Origin: Gammaproteobacteria bacterium
Lineage (GTDB): Bacteria; Pseudomonadota; Gammaproteobacteria; Steroidobacterales; Steroidobacteraceae
Length of the DNA stretch: 8,528 nt
Assembly (NCBI GenBank): GCA_003165495.1
Contig: PMMB01000310.1
Location: forward strand, 1-8,528
Reading direction: 5' to 3'
Below are positions 1 to 6,339 of the stretch, one piece after another. The notes under the pieces were generated by a model. The model was not told the DNA's origin and searched no databases. It worked only from the letters and a program-made list of their open reading frames with translations. Position 1 is the first letter of the stretch; each line of letters opens with the position of its first letter. Made by a program: the position numbers and the translations under genes.

Positions 1-599
1 ACCGGGATGACTCCGGAGACCTTGTTGCCCGCGCGTTGCGCCTTGCGATACGTAATGGAGATCAAGGAATGCGGCGGCAGCGGCGGTCCCACCTGCTCAA
101 AGCCGATGACACCGGCGGCGAGGCGAGCTCCGGTATAAGCGAACACATCGCGACCATGGAAGGTGTGTGAGTCTTCGGAGCCCGGACGACGATTGACGCG
201 TTCGTCGATCCGGCGCAGGCCCTCGATGCCGTCACGTTCGGCGACCAGCGACAACAGACCGTTGTTCGGCCCGACGAAATAATGGCCGGTGCGCGTCTTG
301 AGTACGACCGAGAGGCGTTGCGTTCCCACGCCGGGATCGACGACGGCGACGAAAACCGTGCCCTCGGGCCAGAACTGTTCGGCCTGATAGAGCCGGTAGG
401 CGCCGACGAAAATGCTCGGATTTTCGTGGCTCAAGTCGGATATCAACAAGTCCTGCGACACGCCGTACGCGACGCCCTTCATGGCGGACACGGCACCGTC
501 TTGCGTCCCGAAATCAGTCAACAGGACCAATGGCGTTCGCGCCTGCGCCAGCGCAGACAAAAACACCAGGCCGATGAGCGCGCGGCGTACGGTGACTAT
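1..599 (-). CDS. SAM hydroxide adenosyltransferase (DUF62 / SAM hydrolase family), 3' end outside window
   Basis: Members of this family (chlorinase/fluorinase superfamily) use water to split S-adenosylmethionine into adenosine and methionine. Translating the minus strand gives the family hallmarks in order: LVLLTDFGTQD near the N-terminus, then AMKGVAYG, VVDPGVGT, YFVGPNNGLL and TFHGRDVFAYTGARL. About 200 residues are visible; the C-terminal part lies beyond position 1. The N-terminus reads VRRALIGLVFLSALAQA followed by RTPLVLL, which looks like a Sec signal peptide cleaved after AQA. That would put the enzyme outside the cytoplasm, where SAM is not expected. The start is unresolved. The frame is open far upstream without ATG, GTG or TTG; the first ordinary start, GTG at 566, would remove the basic part of the signal. 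ATA at 599 (overlapping the TAG of the upstream reductase) and ATT at 617 (behind a purine-rich AAGAG) are non-canonical options. The family call is secure; the exact start and the export are not. Confidence 0.85.
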   Translation of the reverse strand, partial: MVTVRRALIGLVFLSALAQARTPLVLLTDFGTQDGAVSAMKGVAYGVSQDLLISDLSHENPSIFVGAYRLYQAEQFWPEGTVFVAVVDPGVGTQRLSVVLKTRTGHYFVGPNNGLLSLVAERDGIEGLRRIDERVNRRPGSEDSHTFHGRDVFAYTGARLAAGVIGFEQVGPPLPPHSLISITYRKAQRAGNKVSGVIP

Positions 600-1414
600 C
601 GCAGTGGCAGCGGCAATGGCGGCTCTTGCCTCGCGATCTGATGCGCCAGGGGCGCTGCGACCCCCAAACGATCCGCCGACGCGGCCGACATCAGCGCACT
701 TTTGATGAAGGGGTTGGCAATTGCTTGACCGCCGGCCAGAAGCTGCTTGGCGAGCGCGCCGCTCAAGTATTGGTACACCGGTGTCGGAAACAGTGCTTGG
801 GTAATGAGGCCCGCAAATTGCTTTGGATCGGCGCCCGCGGCTTGGACCACGGTGAGCGCGTCGCGCAGACCCTCGACTACGCAGGCCATCAAAAAGCTGG
901 CGGCGGCCTTCACGACATTGGCGGTCACCGGGTCACTGCCGATCACGTCGACTCGACCGAGTACCTTGAGGGCAGGGCGGCAACGCTCGATCACGGCGGC
1001 ATCGCCGGCCGCCGCGATATACAACCTTCCCGATTGCGCGGCCTCCGGCGGCCCAAACACCGGAGCGGAGACATAGCTTTGTCCGTATTGGCGATGAGCG
1101 GCGGCCAGGCGCGCCGCCAGGGTGTCGCTGATCGTGCTCATACCGGCGTGCGCGAGTCCGGGGCGGCCCATGGTGAGAAACCGACCGTCCCGCCAAAATA
1201 ATTGCTCGATGGCCTCATCGTCGGAAACCATGCTGATGAGCAGATCGACGTCACAGGCTTGTTCCGCCGTGTCGGCGACTTCTACGCCATCTTGCAACAA
1301 CGCATCGGCACGGCAGCGGGTCCGATTGAAACCGATCACGCTGAATCCCGCCTGTGCGAGACGCCGCGCCATCGGCTGCCCCATACTTCCTAGCCCAAGG
1401 ATGCCGAGGCGCAT
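596..1414 (-). CDS. NAD(P)-dependent oxidoreductase, 3-hydroxyisobutyrate dehydrogenase-like
   Basis: This 272-residue protein belongs to the beta-hydroxyacid dehydrogenase family, cytoplasmic NAD(P)-dependent reductases with an N-terminal Rossmann domain and an all-helical C-terminal domain. The nucleotide-binding motif GLGSMG is at residues 7-12, followed by a beta strand ending in FNRT (29-32), whose Arg suggests NADP preference. STIS (93-96) and SAPVFGPPEAAQSGRL (116-131) match the family substrate-binding loops, the latter normally read as DAPVSGG. The expected catalytic lysine is K169 in NVVKAAASFL. The Asn residues that usually follow it (KxxNN) are Ala and Ser here, so the substrate may be atypical or activity altered. 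The ATG lies 3 bp after the stop of the Ysc84-like gene, implying co-transcription and probably translational coupling. The C-terminus (QEPPLPLPLR) is short compared with the usual 285-300 residues. Substrate cannot be assigned. Confidence 0.85.
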   Translation of the reverse strand: MRLGILGLGSMGQPMARRLAQAGFSVIGFNRTRCRADALLQDGVEVADTAEQACDVDLLISMVSDDEAIEQLFWRDGRFLTMGRPGLAHAGMSTISDTLAARLAAAHRQYGQSYVSAPVFGPPEAAQSGRLYIAAAGDAAVIERCRPALKVLGRVDVIGSDPVTANVVKAAASFLMACVVEGLRDALTVVQAAGADPKQFAGLITQALFPTPVYQYLSGALAKQLLAGGQAIANPFIKSALMSAASADRLGVAAPLAHQIARQEPPLPLPLR

Positions 1415-1417
1415 TGT

Positions 1418-2242
1418 CTATTTCTGCGGTTCCAAGGGATAGGTGCGCGGGGCTTCCGCGCTCGGCGCTGCACCGTTGGGCGTCTGCGCGGTCGAGGTTG
1501 CCGGCATATCGGCCTGCGGTGCCGGTGACCCTCGTACCGCTGTGTGAGTTGCCTGCGCCAATCTTTCCAGGAAACGCTGTGCCGTCGCCGGCGGGGCCGG
1601 TGCCTGGCCCGAGAATATCTCGCTGGCCGTCACGCCGCTCTTGCCGTACAGCGCGCCGTTGGCCTTGTGGTCGATCGAGATGTGGCTCCCGTCCAGCGCG
1701 ATGCCGACAAACGCGCCCCGGGTCCGCGCATAGGAATAAATTTCCGCATTGAAACCCATGTCGGTCGCTGCCGAGCCCTGCCGCCCGACCGGTCCGGTGG
1801 CAACCGACGCGTCCGCGCCCAATGTCAACTTGCCTCCGGCAATGCCTTCGATGCCGGTCTTGGTGGTGAATACCAAAATGATGTCGGAGGACTGCGCCCC
1901 AATCTGAGCGCCCCAGCTACCGCCGGTCAGCGAGACGAGAGCCGGATTGCTCCAGGGCGACGTCAATTTGTCGCGCACCACGAGCACACCGTTGCCGTGG
2001 CGGCCGCCGAATATAAATGCCACCTTGGTGACATCGGGTATCACAGCGATTCCATAGGCACGGGAGAGCAGCGCATCCGGTATCCGCTGATCCGGCATGG
2101 CCTGCACCTCTTCCAGCACTTCGGTTGCAGTGAGTAGGCGACCCTCCTCGCGCGCGCCGGCGTGTGCAATATTTACAATTGCCGCGGTGGCGAGGATTGT
2201 CGAGAAAAACAGGGGAGAGGCGATTTGTTTTCGTACGGACAT
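1418..2242 (-). CDS. Secreted Ysc84/SYLF-domain lipid-binding protein
   Basis: The 274-residue product has a signal peptide (residues 1-28, hydrophobic core from about 9, predicted cleavage AHA|GA) and then a SYLF/Ysc84 domain at about 55-212. Family signatures visible are FIFGGRHGNGVLVV (77-90), GSWGAQIGAQSSDIILVF (108-125), LGADASVATGPVGR (141-154) and YARTRGAFVGIALDG (171-185). SYLF domains bind phosphoinositides and other lipids. Bacterial members are mostly exported, with unproven envelope roles. After the domain comes a Pro/Ala-rich, probably disordered tail (212-274). I chose the ATG at 2242 because AGGAG lies 5 nt upstream of it; a TTG one codon earlier would sit too close to that site. 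The gene begins 75 bp after the kinase stop and ends 3 bp before the reductase, so it is likely the head or an internal gene of the minus-strand operon. No cysteine follows the signal, so it is not a lipoprotein. Confidence 0.9.
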   Translation of the reverse strand: MSVRKQIASPLFFSTILATAAIVNIAHAGAREEGRLLTATEVLEEVQAMPDQRIPDALLSRAYGIAVIPDVTKVAFIFGGRHGNGVLVVRDKLTSPWSNPALVSLTGGSWGAQIGAQSSDIILVFTTKTGIEGIAGGKLTLGADASVATGPVGRQGSAATDMGFNAEIYSYARTRGAFVGIALDGSHISIDHKANGALYGKSGVTASEIFSGQAPAPPATAQRFLERLAQATHTAVRGSPAPQADMPATSTAQTPNGAAPSAEAPRTYPLEPQK

Positions 2243-2247
2243 CAAGG

Positions 2248-2252
2248 CTCCT
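2248..2252 (-). promoter_or_regulatory. Ribosome binding site of the Ysc84-like gene
   Basis: AGGAG on the minus strand lies 5 nt before ATG at 2242. It decides between the two adjacent candidate starts (TTG at 2245, ATG at 2242) in favour of the ATG. Confidence 0.7.
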
Positions 2253-2317
2253 AGAAATTAGGGTATTACGCCGTCATAGCGGGGCGGACCCCGTGCCGAC
2301 CGGATAGTTCCGCAAGC

Positions 2318-5026
2318 TTACCGCTTGTCAGGCGCCGCGAGAACCCGTGCGGCCTCTGCATCGCGGTGATGCGCGCGGTAATACTCGACGAGCCAAGTGG
2401 TTGCTTGCTGTGTTGCGGGATGCTGAGGACCCACCGATGCCAACAGTTTGGAGCGTGCTGCGCTCAGCATGGGTTCACCCTCTGCGGCCTTGTCGCGAGC
2501 GATCAGCGTCCAGCCCAAACTCGCCTCGCTGCGCGCGACACGCCAGCTATCAGGGCCCGCCAATCCCATATTCATGTCCAACGCGGTACGAAGCTCGGCT
2601 TCGGCGGCTGCCGGGGAGCCGCGTCGCAGCAGCACTTCGCCCAGAAGTTGGTGTGTGGAGGCAACATACAGATGACGCGCGGGCAGTGCCTTGGCGTAGA
2701 CGGCAAGCGCTTGGCGGGCGTCGGCTTCCGCAGTCGGCAAGTCATTGGCTTTCAAAAACAGATTTGCCAGGGCATCGAGGTAGTACCCGGTCATATAGTG
2801 GCTCGAGCCGAGCCGATCGCGAGGGATTTTCAACGCGGTCTGAGTCGCTGCAATGGCACGGGCGGTGTCGCCCTCTCGATCGTAGAGAATGCCCAAATCT
2901 GCTTCGATGGCTGCGATGTTTGGGTTGTCGGCTCCGAATACGTTGTGCTCGATTTGCAGGGCCTCGTTCAGCACTTGCTCGGCCTCTACGTATTTTTCGC
3001 GCTGTGTGAGTATGTAGCCCAAGGTCGCCAAGGCGGCTGCGTTATCAGGATGGTTACGACTGACCGTCGCCTGGAATATGCTCAGCGCTTCGCGTTGATA
3101 ATGTTCGGCCAGGGGATAATCGTCCATCCACAACGCCGCCATTGCGAGACCGTTCAGGGTCGCGGCCACCTGCAGATTCTGATTGCCGATCGTGGCCCGG
3201 TAGATATTGAGTGCCTTACCGAATAATTGGGCGGCACGTGCGGGATCGCTCTTGGCGTCGATCGCAAAGTGTCCAAATTGCACCAAGATATCTGCGGTCT
3301 GGGTCGCGTGAGAGTCGCCGCCGTTCGACGATAAGGCCACGGCTTGATCCAGATACCCTTCCGCGGAAATCAAGTGACCGGCATCGGTCAATGCACGCGC
3401 CAAATTCGCCAACGCCACGGCAACATGGCCGTTGTCGAGCGGGCGTTCCTGACGACGTATGGCCACCGCCTGCTCGAACAATGGGATTGCTCGTTCGCTC
3501 AAGCCTTGGCGCCGATAGGCGAGGCCGATGCTTTCGAGAAGCTGGGCGCGTACTTCCGGCTGCAGGGTCAAGTTGCCCGAGATTTTTTCTGCGCCACGAT
3601 CGAGCAGATCCTTGGCAGTCGGCTCTTTACCCTGAGAATTGAACGGATCGGCTTGCGAGAAGACGTCCACCAAAAACGCCGACACCAGTTGCGCTCGATC
3701 GCGCTCTTGGGCGGTAGCGTCACGGGCCAATTCAATGCGATGATTCTCCCAGAACATGACGCCCGCGAAGAGCGCAAGACCCAGGAACGCGGCGGCGACG
3801 CCGGCTACCGCCAATAGATGTCGCCGCAGAAACTTGGCGCTGTTGTAGCGCCAATCTCCCTGTCTTGCGCGCACGGGCTGGCCGAGCAGGTGTCGATTTA
3901 GATCATCCGCCAGCGCTTCCACCGACGGGTAGCGCCGGTCCGGTTCTTTGCGCATCGCCATTGCGATGATGGCGTCCAAATCGCCGCTTAAGCGCGCGCG
4001 CAGCCGCTGTGGCGAGAGTCCGCGGCGATCCGAGATTCGGCTGCGGTCGGCATCCTTTTCACCGTTCAATTTGGAGATCACCATCTGGCTCGGCCGCACC
4101 GGATCGTCCATGCAGATGGCGCGCTCCAGCTGCAACTGGCTATAGCTCAGCAGCCGATACGGCGAACGGCCGGTCACTAGCTGATACAGCAACACACCGA
4201 GCGCGTAGATGTCCGTGGCCGTGGTGATCGGCCGGCCGAGTACTTGTTCGGGCGCCGCGTTCTCGGGAGTCAGGATCCGTTCCTGAAGCCGTGTCACCGG
4301 CAGAGTGTGCGAAAGACTCTCGGGCGCGAGCAGCTTCGCGATGCCGAAATCAAGCAGCTTTGGCGCGCCTTCGTCGGTGACAAAGATATTCGAGGCCTTG
4401 ATGTCCCGGTGTACCACCAGATTGCGATGCGCATACTGCACCGCCGCGCATACTTGAATGAACAGTTCGAGCCGTTCCCGAACGAACAATGTGCGGCTAT
4501 CGCAATACGCGTCTATGGACACACCGTCCACGTGTTCCATCACGAGATACGGCGTTCCGTCCTCGAGATCGCCGCTGTCGATCAATCGCGCGATCGACGG
4601 GTGATCGAGGGTGGCAAGGATATGCCGCTCGCTATGCAGCCGGCTGCGCAATCGAGGGTGCAGCGTCGCGTACTGCAAAACCTTGATGGCGACAGTTTGC
4701 TGATACTGCGAGTCGTCGCGTTCGCCGCGATACACGGTGCTCATGCCACCGTGTCCGAGAATGGACACCACGCGATACGGACCGACGCGCGTTCCTATCA
4801 ATCGGTCCTGGTGGTTCTCCAACAGCGATTCCGCGGCTTCGCCGATCGCATGCAACAAGAGGTCTTCGCGCCTGGCATCAGAGTCGAGCAATGATTCGAC
4901 GGACGTGCGCAGTTCCGTGTCTTCGCCGCAGGCGCTCGCCAATCGCGCCGCACGCTCGCCGGCGCCTGCGTCGATCAGTTGCTCGAACAGCGACTGAATC
5001 TGCTGCCAGCGTGCGCGCGGAATCAT
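2318..5026 (-). CDS. Membrane-anchored serine/threonine protein kinase with C-terminal TPR repeats
   Basis: This 902-residue protein is a Hanks-type kinase. A helical N-terminal segment (1-75) precedes the catalytic domain (about 83-380), which keeps all key motifs: glycine loop GHGGMSTVY (91-99), VAIK with K115, helix-C E133, catalytic loop HRDIKASN (206-213, D208), DFG (226-228), AAPEQ (257-261) and TDIYALG with D272. Thr241, Thr245 and Thr253 lie in the activation segment. A single membrane helix (about 403-425, after basic KFLRRH) separates it from a roughly 470-residue C-terminal half with about ten TPR-like helical pairs between 492 and 898. That half should lie in the periplasm and sense or bind a partner. 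The start codon overlaps the stop of the sigma factor gene (ATGA), showing co-translation and strongly suggesting the sigma factor is its substrate. The family call is firm; the stimulus and substrate are inferred. Confidence 0.95.
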   Translation of the reverse strand: MIPRARWQQIQSLFEQLIDAGAGERAARLASACGEDTELRTSVESLLDSDARREDLLLHAIGEAAESLLENHQDRLIGTRVGPYRVVSILGHGGMSTVYRGERDDSQYQQTVAIKVLQYATLHPRLRSRLHSERHILATLDHPSIARLIDSGDLEDGTPYLVMEHVDGVSIDAYCDSRTLFVRERLELFIQVCAAVQYAHRNLVVHRDIKASNIFVTDEGAPKLLDFGIAKLLAPESLSHTLPVTRLQERILTPENAAPEQVLGRPITTATDIYALGVLLYQLVTGRSPYRLLSYSQLQLERAICMDDPVRPSQMVISKLNGEKDADRSRISDRRGLSPQRLRARLSGDLDAIIAMAMRKEPDRRYPSVEALADDLNRHLLGQPVRARQGDWRYNSAKFLRRHLLAVAGVAAAFLGLALFAGVMFWENHRIELARDATAQERDRAQLVSAFLVDVFSQADPFNSQGKEPTAKDLLDRGAEKISGNLTLQPEVRAQLLESIGLAYRRQGLSERAIPLFEQAVAIRRQERPLDNGHVAVALANLARALTDAGHLISAEGYLDQAVALSSNGGDSHATQTADILVQFGHFAIDAKSDPARAAQLFGKALNIYRATIGNQNLQVAATLNGLAMAALWMDDYPLAEHYQREALSIFQATVSRNHPDNAAALATLGYILTQREKYVEAEQVLNEALQIEHNVFGADNPNIAAIEADLGILYDREGDTARAIAATQTALKIPRDRLGSSHYMTGYYLDALANLFLKANDLPTAEADARQALAVYAKALPARHLYVASTHQLLGEVLLRRGSPAAAEAELRTALDMNMGLAGPDSWRVARSEASLGWTLIARDKAAEGEPMLSAARSKLLASVGPQHPATQQATTWLVEYYRAHHRDAEAARVLAAPDKR

Positions 5027-5589
5027 GCAGGCCGGCTGCCGTCGATTTCATTGAGCAACCAGGCGCGCGCGAGCCGAATATCGCGATGGACCGTCGCGGC
5101 CGACGTGCCTACCGCGGCGGCGATTTGGTCGTAGGTCAAGCCGCCGAAATAGTGCAACTCGATGACCTGGGCCAAGCGAGGTTCCATCTGTTGGAGTCCC
5201 TCGAGGGCATCATCGAGCGCGACGACGTCGAAGTCCATCGGCAGTATCGCGCCCGTGTCTTCGGCAATAAAATCCCTGGCGCCGGCGTTGCGCTTTATTC
5301 GTGAGCGTGATTTTGCATGGTCGACCAACACGCGCCTCATGAGGCGCGACGCCAGTGCGAAGAAATGACCGCGATCCTGCAGTGCGACATTGGCTTGTAT
5401 CAACCGCAGGAAGGCTTCGTGAACCACCGCCGTCGCCTGCAAAGTGTGGCTGCCACGCTCCGCACGCATGTAGTTGCGGGCCAGTCGCCGCAGTTCGTCG
5501 TATACCAGGGGCGTCAATCGATCCAGCGCCTGCGGATGGCCCGATCGCCATTCGGTCAGTAGCTGCGTGAAATTGGCCGGGACTTGCAT
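5023..5589 (-). CDS. ECF RNA polymerase sigma factor, Sig-70 X6 type (kinase-linked)
   Basis: The 188-residue protein directs RNA polymerase to specific promoters. Region 2 covers about 20-95 (LVYDELRRLARNYMRAER, LQATAVVHEAFLRL, HFFALASRLMRRVLVDHA) and region 4 about 125-182 (LEGLQQMEPRLAQVIELHYF, LTYDQIAAAVGTSAATVHRDIRLARAWL, a helix-turn-helix). No anti-sigma gene is adjacent. Instead the gene overlaps a serine/threonine kinase by 4 bp. In region 2.2, where ordinary ECF factors carry acidic residues (DAEDxxQ), this one reads LQATAVVHEAF. Thr53 stands where kinase-regulated ECF factors are reported to be phosphorylated to gain the missing negative charge. The ATG at 5589 follows a purine stretch (GAGAGAACG) that can serve as ribosome binding site. 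It is transcribed away from the small exported-protein genes across a shared 177-bp region. Confidence 0.93.
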   Translation of the reverse strand: MQVPANFTQLLTEWRSGHPQALDRLTPLVYDELRRLARNYMRAERGSHTLQATAVVHEAFLRLIQANVALQDRGHFFALASRLMRRVLVDHAKSRSRIKRNAGARDFIAEDTGAILPMDFDVVALDDALEGLQQMEPRLAQVIELHYFGGLTYDQIAAAVGTSAATVHRDIRLARAWLLNEIDGSRPA

Positions 5590-5766
5590 CGTCGTTCTCT
5601 CACCGTCACGGAATGATCTTGGCCGCCGAATCAGGTTTTCCCCTAAGCATACATCGCCGTGGCAAGTGAGGGGATTCTGGTCTTTGTGTCGCTTTTAACT
5701 TATGTAGGGAGGCGTCCTGCGGCAACCTGCGTTGCCGCGCCCATTAACAACACATTTGGAGCAATC
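5590..5766. other. Divergent intergenic region between sigma factor and exported repeat-protein gene
   Basis: These 177 bp must hold the promoters of the minus-strand sigma/kinase genes and the plus-strand small genes. I see an AT-rich patch around 5690-5704 and a strong hairpin at 5719-5738, but no -35/-10 pair convincing enough to call on either strand. An unlisted ECF-type promoter is possible because the consensus of this sigma factor is unknown. An open frame extends from GTG at 5659 into the repeat gene, but the signal peptide and ribosome binding site place the true start at 5767. Confidence 0.5.
5719..5738 (+). promoter_or_regulatory. Perfect 8-bp hairpin in the leader of the repeat-protein gene
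   Basis: GCGGCAAC, a 4-nt loop CTGC, and GTTGCCGC form an uninterrupted GC-rich stem ending 28 nt before the ATG at 5767. It is not followed by a T tract, so it is not a standard terminator. It could be a leader RNA structure affecting stability or translation, or a dyad operator in the divergent region. The structure is plain from the sequence; the role is unknown. Confidence 0.45.
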
Positions 5767-6027
5767 ATGATGAAAGTAAGTCTAATCGCTTTGGTCGCCG
5801 GCTGCGCAGTGGCCGGTTCCGCTTTTGCATTGACGGACACGCCGCCGGCGAGCCCGCCGCATGCTGTGGTCATGGATACCCCGCCGGCGAGCCCGCCGCA
5901 TGCTGTGGTCATGGATACCCCACCGGCCAGTCCGCCGCATGCCGTGGTCATGGATACCCCGCCGGCCAGTCCGCCGCATGCCGTGGTCATGGATACCCCG
6001 CCGGCCAGTCCGCCGCATCAAATCTAG
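5767..6027 (+). CDS. Small exported proline-rich tandem-repeat protein
   Basis: I do not recognise this 86-residue protein. Residues 1-21 (MMKVSLIALVAGCAVAGSAFA) are a clear Sec signal peptide with cleavage after AFA. The mature part is a leading LT, then four copies of a 13-residue unit DTPPASPPHAVVM and a fifth truncated unit DTPPASPPH ending in QI. The mature peptide would be about 65 residues, Pro-rich, extended, with one His and one Asp per unit and no Cys. GGAG lies 5 nt before the first ATG (5767); the second ATG (5770) is an alternative. All copy-to-copy base differences fall in third codon positions and are silent, which is strong evidence that this frame is translated and selected. 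It is divergent from the ECF sigma gene and 16 bp upstream of a second small exported protein. Possible roles (periplasmic spacer, metal binding through His/Asp, sensed ligand of the TPR kinase) are guesses. Confidence 0.8.
   Translation: MMKVSLIALVAGCAVAGSAFALTDTPPASPPHAVVMDTPPASPPHAVVMDTPPASPPHAVVMDTPPASPPHAVVMDTPPASPPHQI
5836..6018 (+). repeat. 39-bp in-frame tandem repeat, 4 full copies plus 27 bp
   Basis: Copies begin at 5836, 5875, 5914, 5953 and 5992 with no spacer. Only six positions of the unit vary, all of them third codon positions. Copies 1-2 share GCG AGC ... GCT while copies 3-5 share GCC AGT (and GCC where present), suggesting stepwise duplication from two older variants. The unit length is a multiple of three, so copy-number change keeps the frame. 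Confidence 0.97.
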
Positions 6028-6043
6028 TCGCAGGGAGATAGGA

Positions 6044-6238
6044 ATGTATCGCCGAAAAGTGATGGTGGCGGCCGCAGCGGTATTCGCTATGGGCGTCGGG
6101 CTTGCGGCACAACCGACATCGCCGCGCGCAGATTGGGGTGCAGGTGTGCCGCAGCAGCGATCGCATTGGGTTCCCGGCACGAATGCGTTGATGTCGGCCT
6201 ATGACTCGAGTCTTTCGATTCTGACACCCCCACGATAG
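6044..6238 (+). CDS. Small exported protein of unknown function
   Basis: This 64-residue product is not recognised. It starts with a basic n-region and hydrophobic core (MYRRKVMVAAAAVFAMGVGLA) typical of a Sec signal peptide, with cleavage near GLA|AQ. That leaves a mature peptide of about 43 residues with two Trp, no Cys and a Pro/Arg end (LTPPR). The ATG at 6044 has GGAG 6 nt upstream, which decides the start although the same frame is open further back into the repeat gene. It begins 16 bp after the repeat-protein stop, so both are almost certainly one transcript, ended by the hairpin at 6263-6296. Signal, ribosome binding site and position support a real gene; no repeat or known domain is visible, and the function is open. 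Confidence 0.65.
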   Translation: MYRRKVMVAAAAVFAMGVGLAAQPTSPRADWGAGVPQQRSHWVPGTNALMSAYDSSLSILTPPR

Positions 6239-6262
6239 GGGCCGGACAGGGGTCGTTCTTCA

Positions 6263-6296
6263 AATTCGAGGCTCCGTGATAACGGGGCCTCGGATT
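6263..6296 (+). terminator. 14-bp hairpin, probable terminator of the small exported-protein operon
   Basis: Positions 6263-6276 pair with 6283-6296 (14 bp with two G-T wobbles) around a 6-nt loop TGATAA, 24 bp after the stop of the second small gene. The core is GC-rich. No T run follows on the plus strand, so termination might be weak, or the structure may mainly protect the mRNA 3' end. Confidence 0.55.
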
Positions 6297-6339
6297 GGCG
6301 CGTGCGGTAAACTAACGGGCATGATCAACCGGGTGCCCC

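Noticed and set aside
282..1201. Plus-strand open frames opposite the SAM hydrolase and reductase genes
   Set aside because: Arg/Gly-rich composition with no domain, antisense to genes with clear family motifs.
2280..2293. 5-bp hairpin CGGGG/CCCCG between the kinase and Ysc84-like genes as a terminator
   Set aside because: Short stem without a T tract on the minus strand; not enough to claim transcription stops between the two genes.
2347..3226. Plus-strand open frames of 220 and 286 codons opposite the kinase
   Set aside because: They are antisense to well-conserved TPR coding sequence, show no recognisable domain, and are expected by chance in GC-rich DNA.
5659..5766. N-terminal extension of the repeat protein from GTG 5659
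   Set aside because: It would bury the signal peptide at 5767-5829 and run through the intergenic hairpin; GGAG sits correctly for ATG 5767.
5836..6018. Regular direct repeats resembling a CRISPR array
   Set aside because: Repeats are contiguous with no spacers and lie in frame within a gene with a signal peptide and ribosome binding site.
5700..6180. Long minus-strand open frames rich in repeated TTACGGLAGGVSM or RRGIHDH units
   Set aside because: The 39-bp unit is divisible by three, so other frames stay open too; only the plus-strand frame has a signal peptide and a good ribosome binding site and shows only silent variation.
6227..6241. CCCC/GGGG hairpin over the stop codon of the second small gene
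   Set aside because: Only four base pairs; the 14-bp hairpin shortly downstream is a far better candidate.
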